Of a stretch of 39,613 nt of DNA, positions 1-9,842 are shown one piece after another. The DNA comes from Deltaproteobacteria bacterium (GTDB lineage Bacteria; Desulfobacterota; Desulfarculia; Adiutricales; Adiutricaceae), in NCBI GenBank assembly GCA_031263485.1, contig JAISFS010000158.1, positions 1 to 39,613 on the forward strand. Direction: 5' to 3'. Below the pieces are notes generated by a model that saw only the letters and a list, made by a program, of their open reading frames with translations, made no database searches and was not told the DNA's origin. The position numbers and the translations under genes were made by a program. Numbering within the stretch: position 1 is the first letter of the stretch; each line of letters starts with the position of its first letter.

Positions 1-3000
1 CGCCCAGCGGCTTCTGGAGATACCGGTCGAGGCCGACCCCTTCGCGCTGGGCAACCGGCTGGAGCTTCTGTGCGCCCGCCACGAGATCCTGCGCACGGCG
101 CTCGTCCATGAGGGGGTCGCCCGCTCTCGGCTGGCGGCGCTCCCCACCCGCCAGCTCCCGCTCACCTACACCTCCCTCATAGGCTTTTCCGCGGCGGACC
201 GGGACGAGCGCGTGCGCGAGTTCCGGAGGGCCGTGCCGCGCCCGGACACGGCCCGGGACCCCCTGTTCCGCGTGGACGTCTTCCAGGCGGAGCCCGGCCG
301 CGCCCTGGTGCTCCTGTCGTACCTGGACGAGCTCTTCGATCAGTTCACGATAAGCGCCCTGGCGGGCGAGCTCCTCTCGCCGCGTCCCCCGCTGGGCGCC
401 CCGCGGCCCTTCAGCGAGTTCCTTTCCCTGCTGGAGGGCAGGGAACGCGGCCTGGACAGGGAGTACTGGGGGACCGCGCTCAAGGGCGCGAGGACCGTGT
501 CGTCGCTGTTCGTGCCAGCGGCGGGCGACGAGGACCGGGAGCTGGAGGCCCCCGTCCCCTTCGAGCTGGATGCCCAGGTCTACAGGAGGCTGAGGACCCT
601 TTCCCGCGATTCGCGGATACCGTTCCCGACCCTGGCGGAGTGCGCCTTCGCGGCCGCCCTCTCGCTCTTCAACGGCGGGAAGGTCCAGATATACGCCCGC
701 CTCGCGCCTGTCCGCGACATGCTGGCCGGCGCCCTCCAGAACACCATGGGGTGCCTCCTGGCGCTCGCCCCCGCGCGTTGCGAGCTCTCGGGCCAGAAGA
801 CATTCCTGGAGTGCGCGGGGGCGCTGGACCGCTTCCACGCGGACTCCGCCCCCCACTCCTTCGCGCCGCTCCGGGAGGCCCGCGCCGGGGCCGGAGGCCT
901 GGACATGGGAGACCTGGTCTTCTTCGCCGAGGAGGAGGCCCGTTTCACCCAGGGCTCGCTCCAGATCCGCGAGATGCTCCTGCCCCGGCCGAAGCGAGAC
1001 CTCGCGGAACTGGTCTTCCACCTGGAGTGGGGCGAGAGGCGGGCCCGGGCCACGATCCACGCCTCGCCCAAGCGTTTCAGGCGCTCCATGATCCTGGACT
1101 TCCGGGACGGCTTCACGGGCGCTCTCGCGGCGCTGGCCGCGGCGCCCCGCGCGCGGCTCTCGGACGTGGGGCTCCTGTCCCGCGCGCTTAAGGACCGCGC
1201 CCTGGAGTACGCCTCGGGACGCGGCGGGGCCGGCGCGGCGGGCGGGGGCGTCAGCGTCGCGGCGGGCGGCGAGCGGGCCCGCGCCCCGGACCGGGCGGCG
1301 ACCGGGTTCGGCGCGGACGGACCGGCCGAACCCGATGCCGAAGAACCCGATGCCGATGGCGCCGATGCCGACGGCACCGGGGGAGCCGTCCCGCACGATC
1401 CGCCCGACCCCGGAGATCTGGCGATTGCGGCCGATCCTTCCGTCACGGCCCTGGAAGACGGGGGCATGGCCTGGACGCGCGCGGATCTGGACAGGGCCGT
1501 CCTGGAGGGGGCGCGCTTCCTGGCCGAAAAGGCGGCGCTCGCGAGGGAGACGGGCGGCGGCACTTCGAGCGGCGCGGGCTACCGCGCGGCGCTACTTTTC
1601 CCTTACGGGCCGATGCTGGCGGCGGCGGCGCTCGCCGCCCTGAAGGCCGGCTGCGCCGCCGTCCCGCTGGACCCGTTCCTGCCCGACGAGCGGCTCGCTT
1701 TCATCGTGGCCGATTCGCAGGCGGACGCGATCCTGTCCTCCGGGGCTCTGATGGCGCGCGCCGAGGAGATGAGCAAGGCCTCGGCCTCTGAGAGGGGTTT
1801 GAGCCCCCAGGGCCGGGCGCCGGTCTGGGACTTCGAGGCCGTGCTCCTGGGCGCCCTGGGTCCGGGCAGGCCCGCGTTGGAGGTCCCCGCGAACGTTGCC
1901 GCAGGCGGCGAACGGGTTGCGGCGGGCGATGTTGCGGGCGGTGCTACGGAGGTCCCTGGCGCCTCGGAGGGGCGCACAGACGATGCCGTCGACGGCTGGG
2001 GCCGGGCCGAGGGCGGGCTCTCGCGCCTGGCGGCAATCCTCTATTGCGCGCGGCCGACGCCGGGCAGGCCCTGGACGCGGGAGGAGCTGGAGAGCGGCGG
2101 CATCGCCCTGAGCGCCGAGGGATGCCTGGAGCGCATGCGGATCTCCCGCGAGGCCTTCGGGCTGGGGCCGGGCTCGCGCGCGCTGGCCGTGACCGGCTCG
2201 CCCGCGGAGAGGCTGTTCGCGGACATCGTGCCGGCGCTCCGTTCGGGCGGGACGGTGACGGGCCTGAAGCTCAGGGAGCACGCCGGCCGGGATCCCTGGG
2301 CGCCTGAGGAGCTGGGGGCATTCATCCGCGACAGGGCGGTGAGCTTCGCCTGGCTTCCGGCGCCCGCCGCGAAGCAGCTCCTGGGCCGGCGCGATCTGGG
2401 ATCGCTCAAGACGCTGGCGCTTTCCGGACCGTCTGCGGGCACCCTCTATCCCGGCAGGGATGGCCTCAGGGTCGTCTACGCCTATGGGGCGGTCGGTTTC
2501 CCCGCGCTGTGGCGCGTCTGCTCGGAGGAGGCCTCGGCCCCCGGCGGCAGGCCCGCGCCGGGCGTGGAGGCGCTGATATTGGACGGCAAGGGCGGGTTGC
2601 TGGCGCCCGGGGCCGTCGGGGGCATCAGGCTTTCCGGCGAGGCGGTGGGCCGCCCCGCAGGCGAGCGCGCCGCGGGGACGCTCTTCTTCCAGCACCCGTT
2701 CCGCCGCGGCGCCCCGGAGGTCCTGAAGACCCCGGACGCGGGCTTCTGGGACGAGGAGGGATGCCTGAACGTCCTGGGGCCTGAGACCGGAGCGCGTCCC
2801 GCCGTGCGGGGCCGGGCATTCTCGCCCGAGGCGCTCGAGCGCAGGATCTTCCCGCAGTCGATCCTGAAGGCCATGCGGGCCGGGCTCTGGGCCGGGGACG
2901 GGCCGCCCGAGGTGACCCTGTGGCTCATGGCGGGCTTCAGGGAGGAGGACGCGGAAGGGAGGGCGCGGCGGCTGGAGCGGCTGAGGCGCACCTTCTCCAG

Positions 3001-6000
3001 GTCCCTTCCCGCATGGCTGATCCCTACCAGGCTCGCGCTGGTGGACAGGTTGCCGCTGGAAAACGGCCTGCCCGCCCTGGACAGGCTCCCCGCCCCGGAC
3101 CCGCCGCCCGCCGGCGACAGGGCGCTTGAGGGCGATCCGCTGTACCTCGCCGCCTCCGAGGCGGTCTCCTCCGCCTGGAGATCGCTCATGGACGGCGATC
3201 CGGGCCAGGGCCGGAGCTTCGCCGCCGCCGGCCTGGACGGGGATCTGGCCTTCCTCATGGCCAAGAACCTCAGGGCCCGGGGCTTTCCCGCCGAGACCGC
3301 CGACTTGCGCGCCTTCCCGACGCCGGAGGCCCTGGCCGCCGAGATGGCCCGCCGGGTGAACGCCTCCTTCGGGGGGCTCGCGCCGGCGGAATCGCCGGTC
3401 GACCTCCCCGATCGGCTGGACGGCGCCTACGAGGATCTGGGCGAGATAGCCGTGGAGGCAGTGGACGAAGACGAAGTCGGCGCCGCCGATGCTGAAGGCG
3501 GCAAGGCGGCGTCTGCCGCGGCGGCGTCCCCGGCGCCGCGGGACGCGGAAGATGGACGACCGCCCGAGGCCGTTTACGGCGTCCCGTTGAAATCGGCGGA
3601 GGAGGATCCGCGGATCGCGGATCCGGGCGTCCCGCGAAACGCGGAGCCCGGCGTCAAGGCCGCCTCGCTCGCCTCCGGAGATGCCGTCAAGGCCGCCTCG
3701 CTCGCCTCCGGAGATGCCGTGAAGGCCGCCTCGCTCGCCTCCGGAGATGCGGGCAAGGCCGCCGCGTTGACATCCGGAGAAGCCATCAGGGCCGCCGCGG
3801 CGGCAACCGGGGAAGCCGTCAAGGCCGCCGCGGCGGCTTCCGGGGAGGCTGCGAGGGCCGCCGCGTCGGCAACTGGGGAGGCCGTCAGGGCCGCCGCGTC
3901 GGCATCCGGGGAGGCGGCCAGGGCCGCCGCCGCCACGAAAACGGACGGCTGGGGCGCCCGTACTGCGGATCTGACGGGGATCGTCTCTGTAGCCGAAGCC
4001 GAGACCGAGACCGAGGATGGGGATTACGAGCTGGACATCTCCCGCGTAGTGCCGGCGGACGAATCCCAGGATCTCCCTCCCGACGTAGTAATCACCCCGC
4101 TGGACGAGGCGTTCGACGTGTCAGTATTCGAGGTCGCGGCCTCCACGCCGGAGGAAAGCCGCGAGGGCGGAGAGGGCCGCGGCACGTTCGCCGGTCTCGG
4201 CTCCGGCCAGACGACTGACGGCGGGAATCCGGATCTGTCGGATCAGCCGGAACAGCCATCGAGGCTTGCGGCGCCGGAAAAGGTCGCGCCGGGTGAACCT
4301 CCGCCGGAGAATGCGGAGGATCTGCCGGACAGCGTTTCTCTGAGCGTCTTCGACGTGTTCGATGCGGTGGCCATGAGCGTCGGGACGGTCGGCAGGATAG
4401 TCCGCAAAGCGGCCGTCCGTCCGGACGTCTCCGCTGAAGAGGTTTCGGACGTCTCCGCGGAAGTTGTTCCGGACGCCCCTGATGAAGAGGTTCCTGGCGC
4501 CCCTGCGGAAGATGTTCCGGACGCCCCAGAGGCGATGCCCGAGGCGTCGTCTGGGGCGGAGTCGCCAGATAATTCTGAGACGCCCGCTAAGGCGGAGACG
4601 CTCGCGCGGGCCGCATCGCCAGAAACACTCACGAAGGCCGAGCCGATCGATAAATTCGAGAAGGCCGAGCCGCCAGCGCCTGAAGCCAAGGAGTCTGCGG
4701 CAGAAGGCGATCCTGAAGCGGAAACGCGGAAAATTTCCCCGGTATCCAAAGGCGCCCCTCAAGCGCCGGGTCCGGTGCCTTATCTTGCCGCCCAGGCGAT
4801 GGTTGCGGCTTCGGTCGATACGGCGGGGGACGTTACGGCGGATGCCGAGGATGCGCCCGGCGCAGCTGGTCCGCGGTTCGTGAAGGCGCGTCCCCTTGCC
4901 TTCGCCTCCGCCTTCAAAAAAGGCGCGGAACGGGTTTCCGCGCCGGACGCGGAGCCCTCGCCGTCCCCGCCGGCGGACGCTACCTCGACGTCAGCATCGG
5001 ACGCGGGGTCCTCGCCGTCCGCGCCGGCGGACGCTTCCTCGATGTCATGGTCGGACGCGGAGTCCTCGCCATCCGCATCTGTCGAAGCGACCTCGATGTC
5101 CGCGCCGGCCGCACCGGCACTGCGGGCGGTCGACGAGGAGGCCGTCCTGGAACGGGCCAAGGCGCGGGCTCTTTCGGCGCTGTCCGAGTTCGTCGACCCG
5201 GCAAAGGTGGAGAGCCTCGAGCGGCTTTCCCCCTTCCGTCAGGCCCTGGTCGCCCAGGCCTGTGTCCAGGCCGGGCATTTGGGGCTCGTTGGCATAAGGT
5301 CCTGGACCCTGGAGGCCCCTTTGGCCCCGGACGCCCTGGAGGAGGCATTCGCGGGCATCGTGAAGGCCCAGCCGAGGCTCCGGAGCGTGTTCACGCCCGC
5401 GCCGGGGCCGATGAGGGCGGCGCTCAAGGAGATCCCCCGGGCCTTCTCGGCGAGCGATCTGAAACCGCTGGGGAAGGGCGCTTCCGAGGCCGCCGGCGAG
5501 GCGGCCATGCAGGTGGCTCTCTCGCTGTGGGGCGGGCCCGGGGCGCCCTCGCTCCACCGGGGGCCGCTGCTGCGGCTCATGTGCTTCCGCCTCGATGAGG
5601 GCGTCTACCGCCTCACCCTTGTCTACGCGCTTCCCCTGCTCTCCCCGCCCGAGGCGGCGGATCTCTTGAGGGCCGTGGCGGTCAGGGCCGCCGGCGGACG
5701 GGCGGAGTTCCGGTGCTGGGACGATCCCCCGGCCCCCCGCTCGGCAGGGCCGGAGGTCGGCTCCCAGGAGTCCCTCCACCCGGCATTCCGGGGGTTAGCC
5801 GGCCTGGGACCATCCCGATCCGCCCCGGACCCGGAGGGCTTCGGCTTTTCCGGCGACTGGGCGAGCTTGCGCAAGTGGCTTTCCGACTGGAAAGGCAGGC
5901 CCTTCCCCCTCAAGGTCCCTGACGGGCAGGCGGCTGGCGGCTCGGAGAGCCCGCTCCTGGAGGTGGACCTGGGGCTGGACGCGAAGCTCGAGCAGGCGGT

Positions 6001-9000
6001 GCTGAAGGCCGCCTCGCGCCATTCCGTGAGCGTCAAGTGCTTCGTGGCGGCCGCGTGGCTCATGTACCTGGCCCTGTATTTCGACGAGCCCCGGGCGGGC
6101 ACGGGCCTTATAGACGGCGCGCGGGGCCCGGGCAACGGGCCGCCGCGCCTGGAGCCGGACGGGGTCGACGGTTCCGCCGCGGGGGCCGCCGGGGAGGACC
6201 GCGCCCGCGCGGCTCCGCGCGGGCAGGCGGGCCGGGGGCCGGCGGCGGGCGTGCCGGTGATGATGCCGCTCGCCATGGAATTCCCCAACGGCGCCACCGT
6301 CTCCTATGCCGTCAAGAGCTGCGCGGAGCGGCTCTCGGTCCTGGGGGGCGCGGCGCTGAACGGGGCCTTCCCCGGCTGGGGCAAGGTCATGAAGACCCTG
6401 GCCATGGAGGGCCCGGCGCAGTCGTATTTCTCGAGCGCGCTGGTCTTCGACCAGCGCGGGGCGCCCCCGGCGGCGGACGGCTTCAGGACCCGAGCCTGGG
6501 AGGGCGCGGTCTATCCGGGGCCGTCCCTCACGCTTCACGTGGAGACCGCGCCCCCGGTGGGGACGTGGCGCCCCGCGAAGGCCCCCGGGATCACCGGCAG
6601 GGTGGCGGTGGACCGTGCGCTTCTGGGCGCCGATCTGGCTTATGCCGTGAGGGCGGGGTTTCTGAGCGTGCTCGCCCAGGCGGCCGAGGGCCCGGGCCGC
6701 AAGATAGGCGAGCTCACGCTGCTGGCGGCAGGGGACGATGCCAGGATCCGCAAGCTCTCCCGGGGGGCGGAGCTGCCCGCGCTGCCCAAGGAGAGCCTGG
6801 GCTTCCAGATCAGGCGGCGCCTGGAGGAGACGGGCGGGGCCATGGCGCTCTCCAGCCCCGACGGGAGGCTGGACGGGCGGGGGCTCCTGGCCCGCGCCCG
6901 CGAGATAGCGGAGTTCTCGGGCGGCATGGGCCCGGGGCTCATGGGCGCCATCCTCATGCCGATGGGCGCGGACTTCGTGTGCGCCGCGTTGAGCCTCGTC
7001 ATGAGCGGGGCCGCCTGCGCGCCCCTGGACCCCCAGTGGCAGCGCCTGCGGCTCAAGGGGGCGCTCCGGGACGCCGACCCGGATCTCCTGATGCTCTCCC
7101 AGGCCGCGAACCCCTTGGCCGAGGAGCACCAGGCGCCGCGGCTGGTCTTCCGCGAGGGCGGGCGCCTGAGCCCGCTTCCCGGCCTGAGGCCCTCCCGGGC
7201 CCCGCTGGCCGCCGGCACGGCTGCCGTGCTCTACTCCGGGGAATCCGGACCGTCCCTCGGCGCCGTCCTGGACCATCAGGCGCTGGCGGCCAGGGCCCGG
7301 CAGCTCAGGGACGCCTGGAAGCTCGCTTCCAGGGACAAGTGCGCGCTTCTCACCGGATGCTCCGCGCCGGAGGCGCTCCCGGTCGTCTGCGCGGCCCTCC
7401 TCTCCGGGGCCGAGCTCTGCCTCCCGCCCGCCTGGGCCCGGGATTCCGGCGCGGCGTTCCTGGACTACGCCGGCCGCGAGGGGGTCACGGTGGCCTTCGT
7501 GCCGGCGCTCCTGAGCCGGGGCATCCAGAGCGGCGAGGCGCCCAAGTCGCTCAGGGCCTGCGTGGCCGTCGGCGGCAGGGTGAGCTTCTACCGGCCCCAG
7601 CCCTACGCGTTCTGGGGCGACTGGGGCCCGCGGGAGACCTTCGCCGCGGGGCTCAGGCGCCGCATGGAGCGTCAGGAGACCGTGCATCCGCTGGGCTGGC
7701 CGTCCCCGGGCATGGACGCCTCGATCGTCTCCCGCTCGGGGGCGCTGAGGCCTCTGGGGATGTGCGGGGAGATAGCTCTTTCCGGTCCTTTCGTGGCCCG
7801 GGGCTACCTGAACCGCCCCGAGGAAAGCGCCGGCAGCTTCATGCCGGACCCCAGGGCCCCCGCATCCCCCGAGCCGAGGATGCTTTTCCGCACCGGGCTG
7901 CGCGGCGAGGCGGACGCGGACGGCAATATCCTGCCCAAGGGCCGCATGGGGGAGATCGTGAACGTCCTGGGACTCGAGCCGGAGCTCCAGGAGATAGAGA
8001 AGGCCGTGAAGGTCTATCCAGGGGTCTTCGACGCGCGGGTGATGCCATTCACCGACGCCAAGGGGCTCCTCTTCACCGAGGCCTACGTCGTGCGCCGGGG
8101 AGCCGCTGCGTTTACGGCCTCCCATGCCCGTCCCGCCGCGCCCTCCTTCTCGGCGGGCGAGACGGTCTGGCTGGAGCCCGAGCCGCTCCCGCTGGCACCG
8201 GGCGAAGACGAAGCAGGGTTCGAGCTCCTGGACATGCCCGATCTCGCCGATGCCGACTCGCCCGGTTCACCTGCGGACCCTCCCGGCAAGGACGGCGGCC
8301 CAGTCGGCGGCAAGGACGGCGGCCCGGTCTGGGGCAATGACGGGGGCGCCCCTCCGGGCAGCCCGGACCGGGTGGACGTAGTCATGGACAGCGGCAAGGA
8401 CGGCGGCCCCGCCCCAGGCGGCAACGGTTCGGGCGGATCTGCGGTCGCGCCCGCCCTAGGCCATGCCGGTGGCGGCCCTCCCGGCCTTTCCGGGCCCGTC
8501 CAGGACGACGACGCCCTTTTCACGCGCAAGCTTGAAGCCCACCTCCGGGCCGTGCTTCCGCCGGCGGTGGCCCCGCGGAACGTGACCTGCATCCCGGCAT
8601 TCCCGCTCACCGATGCCGGGCGGCTTGACTTCTCGCGGCTGCCCAGGCCCTGGCAGGACGGGCTCTTCGCGGCCAGGGCGAGAACCCCAGGGACCCTGGG
8701 GGAGTATTTCGTTTTGAGGGAGATGGCGGAATTCTGGCCGGGTACGGAAACTGGATTGGGCGACCGCTTCTCGGACCTGGGCGGCGACTCGCTGGCCGCT
8801 GCCGAGTTCTCCTGGGCCTTAAGGGACCGTCTGGGACTCGCGCCCTCGCCCCGGGAGGTGCTGAACTCCGCCACCTTCCGGGATCTCGCCCGGACCCTGG
8901 AAGGTATGCTGGCGGAGAAGGGCGGGGAGCTCCTCTCCCTCCGCAAGGGCCGCGGCCCGGCTCTGGTCCTGGCGCCGGTCGCGGCCTCGGGCGTCTTGCC

Positions 9001-9646
9001 CTACCGGGACATCATGGAGGCCCTGCCGGACTCCGTGCCCGTCCTGGCGCTCAACCCTTACGAGGACTTCCAGCGGAGCCACCGAGGGGCCAGGGAGGCG
9101 GAGCTGATGGGGATCTGGGCCGAAGCCTCCGCCAATACCCTGGCGGCCGCCCTTCCCAGGGGGGGCTTCGTGCTTTTGGCCGCCGGCTTCAAGGGGGCGT
9201 TGGCCTGGGAGGCCGCCAGGCGCCTCAAGGAGTCCCACGGGCTCTCGCCCAGGGCGCTGGTGTTCCTGGACGCGCTGGCCCCGCCGCCAGAGGGGGGGCC
9301 TTTCCCGGTCCCGGGCCCCGCCGCCCTGCGCAAGGCCCTGGACTCCCTGTACTACTACGAGGGCACGGCCCCGGAGCGCCGGGAGGCCTCCCCGGAGTCG
9401 CTCCTCTTCGAGCTCAGGGCCTGGTGGGTCACGCCGCTCGTCCCCGTCTCAACCCCGGTGCTGTCGGTCAGGAGTTCCAAGGGCTTGCCCGATGGGCACC
9501 TGCCCGTCCCGTGGGCCCCCGCCCCCCTGCAGGCGCTGTCCCAGGCCGGCTTCCGGGAGATGATCCTGGAGGGGGACACCCCCTCGCTCTTCTCCGGCAA
9601 GGGCGCGGTCGCCGTGGCCAGGGCCCTTGAGGCGGTCCTGGGCTGA
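1..9646 (+). CDS. Divergent nonribosomal peptide synthetase-like megaprotein (3' part, 5' end outside the window)
   Basis: The reading frame is open from base 2, so the gene starts left of the window; a GTG at 212 lies inside the first domain. Counting base 2 as residue 1 (3214 residues visible), the order is condensation-like (1-390, with RHEILRTAL near the edge), adenylation-like (480-1070), carrier-like (about 1045-1110), 11-residue Ala-rich repeats (1219-1306), acidic linker (to about 1720), condensation-like (1727-2235), adenylation-like (2250-2890, with a Gly/Asp-rich insert), carrier (2900-2970) and thioesterase-like (2975-3214). The last carrier keeps LGGDSL with Ser2930. Both condensation HHxxxDG motifs are absent, the first carrier serine is Gly1080, and the thioesterase nucleophile aligns with Gly3062 and its histidine with Thr. 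The adenylation domains are also weak: the A3 loop is degenerate and the A10 lysine is lost or Arg, but TPD (first) and GPRET (second) survive. The family builds peptides from activated amino acids in the cytoplasm. The fold assignment is good; whether it works as a synthetase is doubtful. Confidence 0.85.
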   Translation, partial: AQRLLEIPVEADPFALGNRLELLCARHEILRTALVHEGVARSRLAALPTRQLPLTYTSLIGFSAADRDERVREFRRAVPRPDTARDPLFRVDVFQAEPGRALVLLSYLDELFDQFTISALAGELLSPRPPLGAPRPFSEFLSLLEGRERGLDREYWGTALKGARTVSSLFVPAAGDEDRELEAPVPFELDAQVYRRLRTLSRDSRIPFPTLAECAFAAALSLFNGGKVQIYARLAPVRDMLAGALQNTMGCLLALAPARCELSGQKTFLECAGALDRFHADSAPHSFAPLREARAGAGGLDMGDLVFFAEEEARFTQGSLQIREMLLPRPKRDLAELVFHLEWGERRARATIHASPKRFRRSMILDFRDGFTGALAALAAAPRARLSDVGLLSRALKDRALEYASGRGGAGAAGGGVSVAAGGERARAPDRAATGFGADGPAEPDAEEPDADGADADGTGGAVPHDPPDPGDLAIAADPSVTALEDGGMAWTRADLDRAVLEGARFLAEKAALARETGGGTSSGAGYRAALLFPYGPMLAAAALAALKAGCAAVPLDPFLPDERLAFIVADSQADAILSSGALMARAEEMSKASASERGLSPQGRAPVWDFEAVLLGALGPGRPALEVPANVAAGGERVAAGDVAGGATEVPGASEGRTDDAVDGWGRAEGGLSRLAAILYCARPTPGRPWTREELESGGIALSAEGCLERMRISREAFGLGPGSRALAVTGSPAERLFADIVPALRSGGTVTGLKLREHAGRDPWAPEELGAFIRDRAVSFAWLPAPAAKQLLGRRDLGSLKTLALSGPSAGTLYPGRDGLRVVYAYGAVGFPALWRVCSEEASAPGGRPAPGVEALILDGKGGLLAPGAVGGIRLSGEAVGRPAGERAAGTLFFQHPFRRGAPEVLKTPDAGFWDEEGCLNVLGPETGARPAVRGRAFSPEALERRIFPQSILKAMRAGLWAGDGPPEVTLWLMAGFREEDAEGRARRLERLRRTFSRSLPAWLIPTRLALVDRLPLENGLPALDRLPAPDPPPAGDRALEGDPLYLAASEAVSSAWRSLMDGDPGQGRSFAAAGLDGDLAFLMAKNLRARGFPAETADLRAFPTPEALAAEMARRVNASFGGLAPAESPVDLPDRLDGAYEDLGEIAVEAVDEDEVGAADAEGGKAASAAAASPAPRDAEDGRPPEAVYGVPLKSAEEDPRIADPGVPRNAEPGVKAASLASGDAVKAASLASGDAVKAASLASGDAGKAAALTSGEAIRAAAAATGEAVKAAAAASGEAARAAASATGEAVRAAASASGEAARAAAATKTDGWGARTADLTGIVSVAEAETETEDGDYELDISRVVPADESQDLPPDVVITPLDEAFDVSVFEVAASTPEESREGGEGRGTFAGLGSGQTTDGGNPDLSDQPEQPSRLAAPEKVAPGEPPPENAEDLPDSVSLSVFDVFDAVAMSVGTVGRIVRKAAVRPDVSAEEVSDVSAEVVPDAPDEEVPGAPAEDVPDAPEAMPEASSGAESPDNSETPAKAETLARAASPETLTKAEPIDKFEKAEPPAPEAKESAAEGDPEAETRKISPVSKGAPQAPGPVPYLAAQAMVAASVDTAGDVTADAEDAPGAAGPRFVKARPLAFASAFKKGAERVSAPDAEPSPSPPADATSTSASDAGSSPSAPADASSMSWSDAESSPSASVEATSMSAPAAPALRAVDEEAVLERAKARALSALSEFVDPAKVESLERLSPFRQALVAQACVQAGHLGLVGIRSWTLEAPLAPDALEEAFAGIVKAQPRLRSVFTPAPGPMRAALKEIPRAFSASDLKPLGKGASEAAGEAAMQVALSLWGGPGAPSLHRGPLLRLMCFRLDEGVYRLTLVYALPLLSPPEAADLLRAVAVRAAGGRAEFRCWDDPPAPRSAGPEVGSQESLHPAFRGLAGLGPSRSAPDPEGFGFSGDWASLRKWLSDWKGRPFPLKVPDGQAAGGSESPLLEVDLGLDAKLEQAVLKAASRHSVSVKCFVAAAWLMYLALYFDEPRAGTGLIDGARGPGNGPPRLEPDGVDGSAAGAAGEDRARAAPRGQAGRGPAAGVPVMMPLAMEFPNGATVSYAVKSCAERLSVLGGAALNGAFPGWGKVMKTLAMEGPAQSYFSSALVFDQRGAPPAADGFRTRAWEGAVYPGPSLTLHVETAPPVGTWRPAKAPGITGRVAVDRALLGADLAYAVRAGFLSVLAQAAEGPGRKIGELTLLAAGDDARIRKLSRGAELPALPKESLGFQIRRRLEETGGAMALSSPDGRLDGRGLLARAREIAEFSGGMGPGLMGAILMPMGADFVCAALSLVMSGAACAPLDPQWQRLRLKGALRDADPDLLMLSQAANPLAEEHQAPRLVFREGGRLSPLPGLRPSRAPLAAGTAAVLYSGESGPSLGAVLDHQALAARARQLRDAWKLASRDKCALLTGCSAPEALPVVCAALLSGAELCLPPAWARDSGAAFLDYAGREGVTVAFVPALLSRGIQSGEAPKSLRACVAVGGRVSFYRPQPYAFWGDWGPRETFAAGLRRRMERQETVHPLGWPSPGMDASIVSRSGALRPLGMCGEIALSGPFVARGYLNRPEESAGSFMPDPRAPASPEPRMLFRTGLRGEADADGNILPKGRMGEIVNVLGLEPELQEIEKAVKVYPGVFDARVMPFTDAKGLLFTEAYVVRRGAAAFTASHARPAAPSFSAGETVWLEPEPLPLAPGEDEAGFELLDMPDLADADSPGSPADPPGKDGGPVGGKDGGPVWGNDGGAPPGSPDRVDVVMDSGKDGGPAPGGNGSGGSAVAPALGHAGGGPPGLSGPVQDDDALFTRKLEAHLRAVLPPAVAPRNVTCIPAFPLTDAGRLDFSRLPRPWQDGLFAARARTPGTLGEYFVLREMAEFWPGTETGLGDRFSDLGGDSLAAAEFSWALRDRLGLAPSPREVLNSATFRDLARTLEGMLAEKGGELLSLRKGRGPALVLAPVAASGVLPYRDIMEALPDSVPVLALNPYEDFQRSHRGAREAELMGIWAEASANTLAAALPRGGFVLLAAGFKGALAWEAARRLKESHGLSPRALVFLDALAPPPEGGPFPVPGPAALRKALDSLYYYEGTAPERREASPESLLFELRAWWVTPLVPVSTPVLSVRSSKGLPDGHLPVPWAPAPLQALSQAGFREMILEGDTPSLFSGKGAVAVARALEAVLG
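3656..3919 (+). repeat. Eight 33-bp repeats coding an 11-residue Ala-rich repeat
   Basis: Eight consecutive 11-residue units follow the pattern [KR]AA[SA]xA[ST]G[DE]A[VGIA] inside the synthetase-like gene, directly after the degenerate first carrier domain. The first three units are almost identical at DNA level (33-bp period); later ones have diverged but keep the period. An 11-residue period with regularly spaced charges suits a long amphipathic helix, so this is probably a spacer rod between modules (inference). Confidence 0.9.
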
Positions 9647-9842
9647 GCCGGTTGCCTCGGGCAGGTCCGGAGCTCTTGACGGGGCTTGCGGCCCCCGGCT
9701 CCTGGCGTCGGCGGGGAAGGCCACGGGGCGGCCCTGCGGGACGGCGGGGAAGACTTCGAGGGGTTGCGGTGGGCTTTCCGGCGAATCGGCCCGGCACGGG
9801 CAGGCGCGGGGTCGCTGGACGGGCGGACTGAGGCCCCGGAAC

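Noticed and set aside
212-250. GTG at 212 as the start of the synthetase gene
   Set aside because: The frame is open to the left edge and the upstream codons continue a condensation domain (RHEILRTAL), so the true start is outside the window.
580-9333. Many long antisense and alternate-frame open frames across the synthetase, including one of 776 and one of 767 codons
   Set aside because: High-GC shadow frames: Arg/Gly/Pro/Ala-rich, without motifs or ribosome-binding sites, and lying over clear coding domains.
9627-9842. N-terminal extension of the type II thioesterase to a TTG at 9627
   Set aside because: The added 72 residues are low-complexity and absent from the family; the ATG at 9843 gives the usual length.
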